Shown here: piece by piece, positions 55,459-64,000 of the stretch | Layout: every line of letters starts with the position of its first letter | How positions within the stretch are numbered: position 1 is the first letter of the stretch | Source: Roridomyces roridus | Taxonomy: Eukaryota; Basidiomycota; Agaricomycetes; Agaricales; Mycenaceae | Reading direction: 5' to 3' | Assembly: GCA_029378245.1 (NCBI GenBank) | Contig: JARKIF010000004.1 | Coordinates: 310,001 to 374,000 of the forward strand | Length of the DNA stretch: 64,000 nt | Made by a program: the position numbers and the translations under genes | Notes under the pieces: model-generated | Databases searched by the model: none | The model's input: only the letters and a program-made list of their open reading frames with translations | What the model was told of the DNA's origin: nothing

Positions 55459-56289
55459 ATGTACAGCAAGTTCTCTACTCTCCTTTTCTTCGTCTTCGTG
55501 GCCGCGGTCGCAGCCAGCCCGTTTAAAGCGGTGGTGAGCGCAGGCCGAGTTGGGTCGACTGCCCGCTAATTTGTCTCTCAAGGCCGTCGAAGGGGACACT
55601 GGAGTCGCCGACATTGTAGGTGAAGGCCAGTGTACGACGAAGAAGCACTCACTTTTCGCAGTCGTTCAACAAGTACCGCAGGGTTGACTCGGTAAGTATT
55701 TGTCTCGAGGTCGGTAGAGACAATGTATTGATTCCATCGGATTTCTGCCAAGGCCAACGAGGGGGGCGAAGGAAGCGCAGACATTGTAAGTGAAGGCCAG
55801 TGTAAGACGACGAAGCACTCACTTTTCGCAGTCGTTCACCAAGTACCGCAGGGTTGACTCGGTACGTATTTGTCTCGAGGTCGGTAGAGACAACGTATTG
55901 ATTCTATGTTTCTGCGAAGGCCGACACTGGCGATGAAGGACTCGCTGACATCGTGAGTGAAGGTCGTGCACGATGACAATGAAAACACCCACTTTTCGCA
56001 GTCGTTCAACAAGTACCGTCGGGGAGACTCTGTTCGTATGCATCTCGACCGATAGAAACAATCCGCTGATCATATCTTTGGTGTGGAAAGGCCGGTGAAG
56101 AGGATGCAGACCATGTGAGTGAAATGGTCGAGCTGCCCCAAGTTCCTCATGAGTTTCACGTTTTCCGCAGTGGTTTGTGTCGTACCGCCGCTCGGACGAC
56201 TCGAATGAGGATAAAGGACCTGGTGACAAAGTGAGTACATGAAACGAAGAGGCCATACCCGGAGAACTGACGAGGATTTGGTATAGTAA
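55459..56289 (+). CDS. Repeat-containing secreted precursor peptide (dikaritin-like RiPP candidate) made of microexons
   Basis: Ten exons, all introns phase 0: 55459-55533, 55583-55615, 55662-55691, 55753-55785, 55832-55861, 55920-55952, 56002-56031, 56091-56114, 56171-56230 and 56287-56289 (only the stop). Reading through the last donor instead adds VST. Exon 1 is a signal peptide (MYSKFSTLLFFVFVAAVAAS). Then 33-base spacer exons (AVEGDTGVADI, ANEGGEGSADI, ADTGDEGLADI) alternate with 30-base core exons (SFNKYRRVDS, SFTKYRRVDS, SFNKYRRGDS). A degenerate fourth pair reads AGEEDADH and WFVSYRRSDDS. Every core ends Y-RR, a dibasic Kex2 site, within acidic spacers. The product has 116 residues. 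In known dikaritins (ustiloxin, phomopsin, asperipin), tyrosine-containing cores before dibasic sites are cyclised by UstYa enzymes, and one is encoded next door. The product is inferred, not known. Confidence 0.8.
55583..56286 (+). repeat. Four tandem units of about 170 bases in the precursor gene
   Basis: Units 55583-55752, 55753-55919, 55920-56090 and 56091-56286 each contain a spacer exon, an intron, a core exon and an intron. Introns are conserved too: GTGAAGGCCAGTGTA.GACGA...CACTTTTCGCAG in the first two, and TATTTGTCTCGAGGTCGGTAGAGACAA in the second introns of units 1 and 2. The DNA unit, not just the coding repeat, was duplicated. Divergence rises from units 1-2 to unit 4. Confidence 0.85.
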
Positions 56290-56339
56290 TTTACCATCTA
56301 CCATAGGGCGGTCAGCGTTCTGAGAGCGGCAACTAAGTA

Positions 56340-56545
56340 GTAGAGTGGAGATTGGGAGATTCAGCGGGTGGATTCGGGGCTTGGACGAATGTGTTTAAAA
56401 AGAAAAAACTCTTGCTTCAGAATCTAGGAGGGAAACAGTCTTGGGAGTTGGAGAACATGGTGGTCAAGAACAAGTCAGAATCCGATCAAATCGGACCAAA
56501 CATGACTCATCCTTCCTGTGCTTCTTGTTATTTTCTCCTTCAATG
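56340..56545 (+). promoter_or_regulatory. Orphan copy of the SET-gene upstream module
   Basis: CTCTTGCTTCAGA, GGGAGTTGGAGAACATGGTGGTC, the palindrome TCCGATCAAATCGGA (56481-56495) and CATGACTCAT (56501-56510) match the SET5 upstream region closely. No SET gene follows; the next gene is a GST on the other strand. It is either a relic of a lost copy or a duplicated regulatory block. Confidence 0.6.
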
Positions 56546-56745
56546 AACCTACATCCTCAATTCACGACCGCACGATGTACAGACTGAATTCTAACTCGGC
56601 GGCTGGTTTGATTACCGTTTGAAGACTCGCAACAACCGAGCGGGATTCCGGTGTCGCCATCTCAAACGAATATGGCGCGCAGGCATGAGTTTTCTATATA
56701 AGCGGACAGATACAGACTCGCTAATTTCCCCATGACACACTCCCT

Positions 56746-57613
56746 TCACTGGGGTGTGCTCTGAACACCCTCAGCTTGGAGCTTCACCCACGACGGCCGC
56801 GTCACAAGCTCGTTCCACCACCTTACAAGCCATCCCGTGAGCCGAAGAAGGGACCTCTGACGACCAACTCACCTGGCGACATTGGGCCCCGAAGTCGTCA
56901 CCACGTCGATTCCATTGGAGACCACCATTGGCATGTACATCAAGTGGAAGATGTCGGCGAGGGTGAACTCCTGCGATAGGTACCCAGTCAAGTTCAAGAC
57001 CTTTTGAAGAAGAAGACGACTCACATCTCCGGCGACGTATTTCTGCTTGCCCAAGATGACATCGTACACCTTGAGCTTCTCCCTCAGCTCTTCGACGTAG
57101 CCGGCAAGCGCCACCTCGTCCACGGTCTCCCCGCGCATCCTGCCAAAACTTGTCAATTTCATCGACTCGAAAGGCAGCTCGACGCACGTTTTCCCCATCT
57201 TCTCCATCAAGACTTTCATCACCGCTGGATGCCAATTGGCGCTCTCGACCGACGCCGCCTGCTCGAACATCGCCTTCTGCTTGAGGTCGGTCGGAATCAA
57301 GGTGGGTCCCTGATCCGCGTATTTCTCCGCTAGATAACGGCAGATGGCGCGGCTCTCGTAGACGATGAACCCGTCGTCGTCCTGCGGAGCGGTGAGTGGA
57401 TATCATTATGAATTCACGCAGTTCAGCTGATGTACGCACGATGTATGGAACCTGCCCGAATGGCTGCTTGGCGAGATGTTCGGGGGTCTTGTGCTCCTTG
57501 GCAGCCATGTCGACGCGGACAAGCTCGAAAGGGATTTGCTTTTCAGCCAACAACACGGCGACGATACCGTTACCGCCGCCTGGACGATTACCACCGTGGA
57601 GTTTCAAGACCAT
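56746..57613 (-). CDS. Glutathione S-transferase (phi-like/GTT-type), copy 1
   Basis: Four exons: 57613 to about 57439, about 57380-57027, about 56970-56872 and about 56821-56746, with short GT-AG introns. The thioredoxin-like N-domain starts MVLKLHGGNRPGGGNGIVAV and shows the cis-proline segment QPFGQVPYI and then ESRAICRYLAEKYAD. The helical C-domain has KQKYVAGD and FTLADIFHLMYMP with the conserved aspartate, then NVARWWNELVTRPSW. About 215 residues. GSTs conjugate glutathione to electrophiles and sometimes act in fungal biosynthesis. It lies 460 bases from the RiPP candidate, but a second copy at the window end suggests a separate local GST pair. Confidence 0.85.
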
Positions 57614-59246
57614 TTTGTTTCAAGTTGAGTCGGAATGTGTAGGAGAAGAGAAAGAATGCTCGGAGGGATGGTGGGTACCCTACGTCCTTCCCTTTGCTTC
57701 TTATATAAACAACAGCGATTCTAATCGAGGGCACACAGGTGGCATCTAGTTCGGGAAGCGCCCAAGAGGCGGCTTATCAAGCAAATACCGCAAGAATCGG
57801 GATATGAGGGAGCAAAGAGCTATATTCGACTCGAGGTGGTCAGTGAATTTATCCAATAGATGCAGGGTTGGGCGCTCAAACGCTGACGCGGCGCACGGCT
57901 TGTGTCAAAGACATTCATTTCGAAGGCAAGTCGCGTTGGTGTGTGAATTTTTCGTTACAAAGCCGCAAACCTCACAAATGTTGATGACGTTTCTCCTTGG
58001 AAGCAAACGTAGATTCCCTCAGTTACCAGCACCTTGCACGGGTCGCCCAGTCCGATCCGCGAGCAGCCACCCAGTGTGTCAAGTCCTTCGCACCACCCCT
58101 GGCACACTGGGAGCTCCCTGGAGACGCGCACTCGACTCGGGTTCTCCACTCTTCTGGCCGAACTCCTCGCCGACTTGTAGCCGACCCTGCCCTACATACC
58201 CTGCCGTCATGCCTCTCAAATTCCTGCTGGCCTCGGGTAACCAAATCGCTATCGAACCACCGCTCAGGATGTAGGACTGCGTTGCGATTCTTCCTGTCCC
58301 AGTCCGTCAGACCCCACTCTTGATCAATATTTTCAGGCCATTCCTCGACCCAAGAAACTTGAAATGTCGAAATACAACAGCAGACCCGATTCGGCGTATC
58401 AGACAGAGATCTTGGGACCAAGCCAATAGAATCACTTGGGGTTTTGCTAATTCAAGGAAGCGTTGGGCATGACGCCCACGGGTGTTCATTCGGAGGGCGG
58501 GACTCAGGCGGAGTTCAGATGGCGAGTACTGGTTATGCTGGTTACACGTCTTGACCCAATGCAGATGGCTGAGCTCGACGCTGACCGTGTGACCTGTTTT
58601 CAAAGAATTTGGAAGCTTGCGCTGCCAGTTGGAACACGACGGGACTCTGCGCTGCTTACAATCCGACATGTGAACTGGAACGAACCATCTCCCCATCCCG
58701 GTGACTCTCGAAGTCATGTACTGAGATTCATTGAGTAATCGCACTAAAGCCGTATCCGATATTTCCAAGCAAATGAACAACCACTTTAAAATTTTACCAC
58801 ACGGATGCCGGGGTCTCGGGGCCTTGTGGTCGGAATAATTCCCTCGACCCAAGAGCCTTGGGTATCCCCAACATAACAGCTCTAGCGACTCCCAGGCGAG
58901 GTCTTCATCTCCTCCTCCTCCCCGTCAAAGTCCTTCTTCCTCGTCCCTTCGCCTTTCCCTCCCAACAATTCAAGCCCACCCATCCCCGCCACCCTTTATT
59001 TCTCGATCGCACTCCACTCCAGGGCATGCTCGAGGTCGAATTCTACTGAAAGTGCACCTTCTGTGGAGCAGGCAGGTTTGTCTCCACGACCGCGTGTTAA
59101 ACCAGGTTTTGAGTTGAAGCATGCCGCGACTCCGCCTTAGATAATTCCTCAAGAGCCGGATACCCGAGCATTCCGTATTTCCTCGTCGCCGACCTCCTGA
59201 GTGACTTTGACCGCTCAGCACAAAAATAAATTCAAGTAAAGCCCTA
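57614..59246. other. Region without a supportable gene
   Basis: Frames of 156 codons (57804-58274, plus) and 181 codons (58852-58307, minus) have no domain, signal or splice pattern I recognise. Confidence 0.4.
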
Positions 59247-60250
59247 CAAAATCTCAACCTCGACAAACCTCGACCGCACCTGCTCCTCCCCTCCTCCACC
59301 AGTCCTGGTCTTCACATGCACGCGTCGCGAAATAGCCGCCCAACCCCGCTTCAAACTCATAATCGTCTCATCAATCCCACCATAACCTCGCCGCTTCCTG
59401 TGGTGACGAGCCCAAGTGACGCTCATCCCAATGCGTGGGGCGGCTCTCACCCGTGGAGGACACCTCGTAAGCGCTGGCCCAAGCGTATATGCATACGAGC
59501 CAGAGAAGACTTGCGTTATGGTTCGCACGGAGGACGTGACTCTGTTGTTGCTGCTGCTGGCAGTGTGCGTGCGCTGGCGATGGCGGCGGCGCATGTGACT
59601 CGGGAGCCCGTGACCGAGGCCCGCGTATCTGGTATATCTGCAGGCGCTCCCTGGCAGAGGCTCGGCGAGTGGCGGTACCTCCACTGTTTCGAGGATCCGG
59701 ATGGGCGAGATGGAGCGTTGGAGGAGCGAAGATAGGCAACGCAGCTCGTTCGTGCCTGGGACTGGGAGGAGGAGGCCAAGGCCAGCGAGGGGCGCCGGAC
59801 TCATCTGGACATGCGATACGTTGGAGTTGCTGAAACACGACTCGCTGGGTGAGACCGGCAGGCCTTCGTACATTGCCTAACCTCACCATGTGGATCGAGT
59901 GGATAATTCGGCAGAGAAGAACGTACCCCTATCGACACTGAATCCACACTCACACCACGACTTTGATTCCCTCCTCCCTCTTCTTGCTCTTGGGCGACCG
60001 GCGGTACCGTTTTCGTGAATCCGGACTTGGCGGGGACTTTGAGAGCTTTTTTGATCTTATTCTGGATGGATGCGAAACGGCTGGACTGCAGAATTATGTC
60101 GGGAATGCTGGGATCTGGGGGTGGCGTGCCAGGACGTGTCTCAGAGACGTCGATGAAAGAGTAGCCGGATTCGGAGGGTAGGAGGCAAGGAGAGCGAGGC
60201 TCAGGCGAAGGACACGGACCAGCCGGTGTGCGGAAATATTTGAAAGGCAT
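59247..60250 (-). CDS. Hypothetical proline/serine-rich protein
   Basis: From 60250 (MPFKYFRTPAGPCPSPEPRS) the first exon runs to SVDSVSIG at about 59929. A 50-base intron (GTACGT to GTTAG) leads into a long open stretch ending RSRFVEVEIL at 59247. A segment SGYSFIDVSETRPGTPPP precedes a short basic helix (IQNKIKKALKVPAKSG), and the C-terminal part has RRVHVKTRTGG. No known domain. Two alternative frames are open across 59371-59880, so the second exon's frame, or an extra intron, is uncertain. Confidence 0.45.
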
Positions 60251-62016
60251 GTAGAAGAAGAAGGAGGTTGTGGTAGTATAAAAGAGAAATGGGTAAAGGG
60301 GCGATCTGGAATGTTACGCACAGTTTGGCTTCAATCGAATGTGAGACATCGCAGGTCTGACCTGTCCGCCATTCTTCTTTTCTTGTCCGTTCGTTTTCCT
60401 GGGAGGACGTGGAGGGGAGATGCATCTTTGACGTGCCGGATTTGGCAGGAGACGCGTCACCAACAGTAACTGATCCCGCCACTCTTTCTCTACGCTCTCT
60501 ATCCCGGACTCAAACTCGCCGGATTTTCTTTTCTGGGGCCAGAATATTTGGCAAACTCCTTCTGAAATCATCTCGCTCCAGTCGCAGAGTCAAACCTCGA
60601 CGATCTTGGCAGAAATCCGCTCTCGAATCGCACAATACATGGACTCCATCTTGGCCCCGTCCGGCTTGCTTTCAGCGCTCAAATTTCATTCTCCATATGG
60701 CCTCCCTCCGCTTCATCCAGAGCCCCTACTTTGCATTTTTTCTGGCCCCTAGAATACGGAGCGACATGCCCCATCCAGTAACTTCGCAGACCAGTCGCGT
60801 CTTTACTCTACCGCAAGTTTCTAAACCAGTATCCTTGCGCATCTTCCACCCGTGTGCTCACGCGCGTAGAAGATTCGCCATCCGCTCATTCTTCCGCACT
60901 GATTCGACATTCATTCTCATTCATCGGTATCATACAACAAAACGATTCCTATACTATGAACGCCTGCCTCCACATGCGGTGCCATACATTCAAGAGCCCC
61001 GCTTGTCTTCCTCCTTTCTTTCATCTACAAAGGGTCGACTGGGAGACTGGAAGACTGCAGTCGGATTTACCTGTGATTCAGATCGCTCGACCCGCTCCTT
61101 TCCAGAGCCTGTGTACGTCCTGTGGATTCTGGCTCAGTGCTCAGTGGCGACGCGAGACATGAGGGTGGCTTATCCTAATACCTGGGCCCGGGCTCACACA
61201 ATGCGTATTCCCTCTTCAGAGTTGGGGGCGACTTCTTCGCAGGAGACTGAGGCTGGTTCCCACTGCCCTCGCTCGTGTCTTGTACTTTGGTTTCCATCTT
61301 ATTCCGATTCTAGGGCAGATTATCGATAGTGGTACGAGGGATCTCATCGGTTTTATGGTCTTTGACGATGCTCAGGTTTGGCTTCACGGCGTGCGCGGTG
61401 CGGTGGCCACTCCTCGGTGGCCACCACAATTCAATTGGCGGTGCTGGTACAGTGCCAGTACGCGTACTTATCTTTACAAAATGCCGTAGGATTAACCCTG
61501 CCGCGTGCCCGGACCTTGTTCTCGCCTAGCCACTCCGAGTCTCCGACTGACATACTGTCACATACACGCTTGATGCGATCGAGCCAACCACGAGCAAGGC
61601 CGCCACGCCCCTTCGAAGCAATCTTGTAATCCAATTCTTTACGGCGCCCTTTCACGCTTCGAAGCCGTGCACAAGCTGTGTTTTTCACTAAAATCTGGTA
61701 ATCCAACCCTCGGCTCGGTGACAAAACGTACAAGGACACCCTTGTGTGCCCTTGTGGGCTTTCGGCATGCGTGGTAACAAGAACATCAAAATGGAACATC
61801 ACTTTTCTAGGCGGGTAGTCATCTGAATCGGTGGATCAAAATCGAACAAGTTGGCGCCCACAAGGTCCCATCTCTTTCTTCCCCAACTTCCTATCTGTCT
61901 CTTCACCTCACCTATGCCTGCCGGGCGAGCAGGATACATGCGGGGGAGCCTAGCTCGCGGTGCGCTTTTTTTCTGGACAGTTTGGTGCCTTATTCACGAG
62001 ATCTGTAGAAGGGGAG
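60251..62016. other. Region without a supportable gene; HMG gene upstream
   Basis: A 306-codon plus frame (60409-61329) is open but has no domain, and a 123-codon minus frame overlaps its downstream flank. The last few hundred bases presumably hold the HMG-box gene promoter. Confidence 0.35.
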
Positions 62017-63229
62017 ATGGTCGAGACCACCGGTACAGGTGGCGTCGGCATCGCTCCCATCGTCTTCGAGAGCGGCTTCACTGAGCTCCTCGACACTCCC
62101 GCCACCCCCGTAACCCGTCCGACTCGTCGGGCAACCCGCCGAAGGTCCGACTCTGGACACATTCCCCGGCCTCCCAACGCCTTCATGCTCTTTCGCTCCT
62201 GGTTCATCAACAGCGGGCACGTCCCGACGGGTGTCGAGACCAATCACGGGACGTTGTCCAAGATTATCGGATTCGCGTGGCGGAGGCTGGCCGAGGAGGA
62301 CAAGCAGAGCTGGCGTAACGAGGCGAAGACGGTGCTCGCTCAACACAGGCTCACCTTTCCCTCGTACGTCTACCGACGCACCCGCGGCAGCAGCAGCAGC
62401 AACGCCAACAGTGTCAACGCCGCCCAAGACGCCGATGGCTCCCCGTCCAAGACGAAGCGCAAGGTTCGCGAAGTTCCCCTCCGTAACGATCTCCGTTGCG
62501 AGAAGATTGCGGAGCTCGTTGCTGACGGGATGACTGGCGCGGAGCTCGACAGCGCCATGAAGGATTTCGATAAACACAATGTCCCGCAGATCGTCCCGCG
62601 TTTCCAGGCGCCTGTTACTGCGGGTACTTTCGAGGCGGCTGCTGCTGCTGCTGCAGCGACACCGCGCACAGTGCGTAAACGCAGCTCGTCGACCGCAAGC
62701 GTTCAAAGTCGGTCCTATCAGCAGCAGCCATCGACTCCGACCAACCTGGACTCTCACTTGCTCGAGCCCTTCTCCCTCTCCTTCGACCATCTTAGTACCG
62801 ACCTCGTAAGTCCCCGCACCTCCCCTTGATATCTAGCCCGCTCACCAAACATCCATGCAGGACCTCGGCGCGTTCTCCTTCTTTCCAAACGAGGCAGTCT
62901 ACGACTACCCCTCCTCTCCCTCAGTTTCGCATTCCAATTCCTGCGATCCCTCAATCTCCATGCTCCCCTCCCCAGTCCATGGCTCTACCAGCTTCGATTT
63001 CGGGCTGGAGACCGGGTCCAATATTGATTTGGATATGGACATGGACATGGACGTCCTCGCGTTGCTTTCCGGCAGTTTGTTGGAAGGAGCGGTGGACCCT
63101 TTCGGAGGACTCGGCGGCGCTGCTCCCCCCCTCGACGATACCAACCCAATGTACATGCCGGCGTCGGAACTCTCGTATTCCGACCTCGATATGCACGCGT
63201 ATCCTTACCTCGGATTCACTCATCATTGA
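62017..63229 (+). CDS. HMG-box transcription factor
   Basis: Two exons, 62017-62805 and 62861-63229 (donor CTC|GTAAGT, acceptor GCAG), give about 385 residues. The HMG box (about residues 50-120) shows RPPNAFMLFRSWFI, TLSKIIGFAWRRL, W.NEA and FPSYVYRR, of the MATA_HMG/SOX type that bends DNA at A/T-rich sites. A serine/asparagine stretch, polyalanine (eight residues near 62640) and an acidic C-terminal part (DLDMDMDMDV) follow; the latter could activate transcription. I chose the methionine at 62017 because upstream sequence to 61960 lacks family-like character; the upstream ATG in frame remains possible. Related mushroom regulators act in development or mating, but its targets are unknown. 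Confidence 0.8.
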
Positions 63230-63574
63230 TACATGTACAATTGTACCGTGTGCCGCTCGTAGTCTAGCCCGGACATTCAGGCGTGTAAATGTACTTGGTA
63301 TCATTATCCGGAATATCTATCCGAGTCGACTATATCGAAAGACCAGACTGAGTAAAGCTACTTCATTATAAGCACCCAGTTTGAGGTGAAAAATAAAGGC
63401 TCCAGTGACAGTACGGAGGGGAATGTCGTGGGCTGTCCATAAAAAAAGCTTCAAGAATTCAGGTTATGCTGGTATCCCCAATCGAACGAGTACCGTCAGC
63501 TTGGTATTGTGGAATGGGTAATGGACAAGTACAGTGAGGTGCGACACATATGTGCCCTCTTACAAGTTTCTACC
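63230..63574. other. HMG-GST intergenic region
   Basis: This convergent spacer holds a T-arm-like hairpin (CCCCAATCGAACGAG, 63477). No gene and no clear terminator signal. Confidence 0.35.
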
Positions 63575-64000
63575 TCACGGACTGGTGCCCCGAATGCCTT
63601 GTGCCTGCAACTCCACCCACGCCGACCTAGACAAAAGGTCGTTCCACCACCTTGATACAGGTCAACGAACGGAGCACATCGAGTCCAACCCAAGGAGAAA
63701 ACTCACCGTGTAACGTTCAGCCCCGCAGTCGTCATCACGTCGATTCCAAACGGCGCCAGGGATGGCGCGTACGATAGGTGGAAGAGGTCTGCAAGGGTCA
63801 GCTCCTACATCATCAAATTCAGTCTCATCATACATACACAGTGGGTGAGTGGAATAGAACTCACGTCCCCGGCAACGTATTTTTGTTTTCCCAGAATTTC
63901 ATCGTAGATCTTGAGATTCGAAGACAACTCGGCGATGTAGCCAGCAACCGCCACCTCGTCTACAGGCTGTCCGTTCATCCTTCATGAGATCCTACTTAGA
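63575..64000 (-). CDS. Glutathione S-transferase, copy 2 (5' end outside the window)
   Basis: The C-terminal exons are visible: GQPVDEVAVAGYIAEL to LGKQKYVAGD, then ELTLADLFHLSYAPSLAPFG to AGLNVTR, then WWNDLL and WVELQAQGIRGTSP before TGA (63575-63577). Exon borders and sequence are parallel to the GST at 57613-56746, with intron positions conserved. It is truncated by the window edge, so the N-domain cannot be judged. Confidence 0.82.

Noticed and set aside
60409..61329. 306-codon plus-strand frame
   Set aside because: No recognisable domain, unusual composition and no splice pattern; not supported as a gene.

Overview
The window reads as a transposon-rich accessory region of a mushroom-forming basidiomycete (Agaricomycetes). 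The grounds are many GT-AG introns of about 50 bases, a KDZ (Kyakuja-Dileera-Zisupton) transposon with its CxC2 cysteine cluster, an expanded family of fungal SET-domain genes, and basidiomycete-type HMG-box, HDAC, TRF4, GST and F-box genes. I cannot name the species. No rRNA, convincing tRNA gene or CRISPR array is visible.

Layout. 0-6 kb holds no gene I can support: it contains a TIR element (1384-2449) and several blocks rich in short palindromic motifs. 6.2-45.8 kb carries five paralogues of one SET-domain gene: SET1 (7714-6207, minus), SET2 (14571-16072), SET3 (20024-36131, split), SET4 (40315-42608) and SET5 (44222-45793). Only SET2 and SET4 keep an open frame. SET1 has a one-base deletion, SET5 a 28-base net deletion, and SET3 has a 14.57-kb KDZ transposon in its third intron plus a lost splice acceptor. 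Between them lie a small unknown gene (11.1-11.65 kb), a TRF4-type poly(A) polymerase (12.2-14.2 kb) and an HsbA-like secreted protein (17.6-18.3 kb).

The KDZ element (20906-35478) has long terminal inverted repeats, a 7-8 base target duplication and an exact empty-site match in the SET1 intron. It carries three minus-strand cargo genes and a plus-strand transposase gene. The transposase is itself split by a nested 2.7-kb element (29055-31757), and taking out that insert plus one 7-base duplication rejoins the frame exactly. SET4 collected three more non-autonomous elements, one in its promoter (8-base target duplication) and two in introns (TA duplications).

46.2-64 kb is more ordinary: a class I histone deacetylase, a metallo-beta-lactamase relic, an F-box protein, two hAT-like MITEs, then the most interesting locus. 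At 53.9-56.3 kb an intact UstYa-type (DUF3328) oxidase gene is transcribed divergently, across 311 bases, from a gene that no long open frame reveals. That gene encodes a signal peptide followed by repeats built from alternating 33-base and 30-base phase-0 microexons. The repeats read acidic spacer + SF[N/T]KY + RR, the arrangement of a Kex2-processed, UstYa-modified RiPP precursor (dikaritin type). A glutathione transferase, a hypothetical gene, an HMG-box transcription factor and a second, truncated glutathione transferase complete the window.
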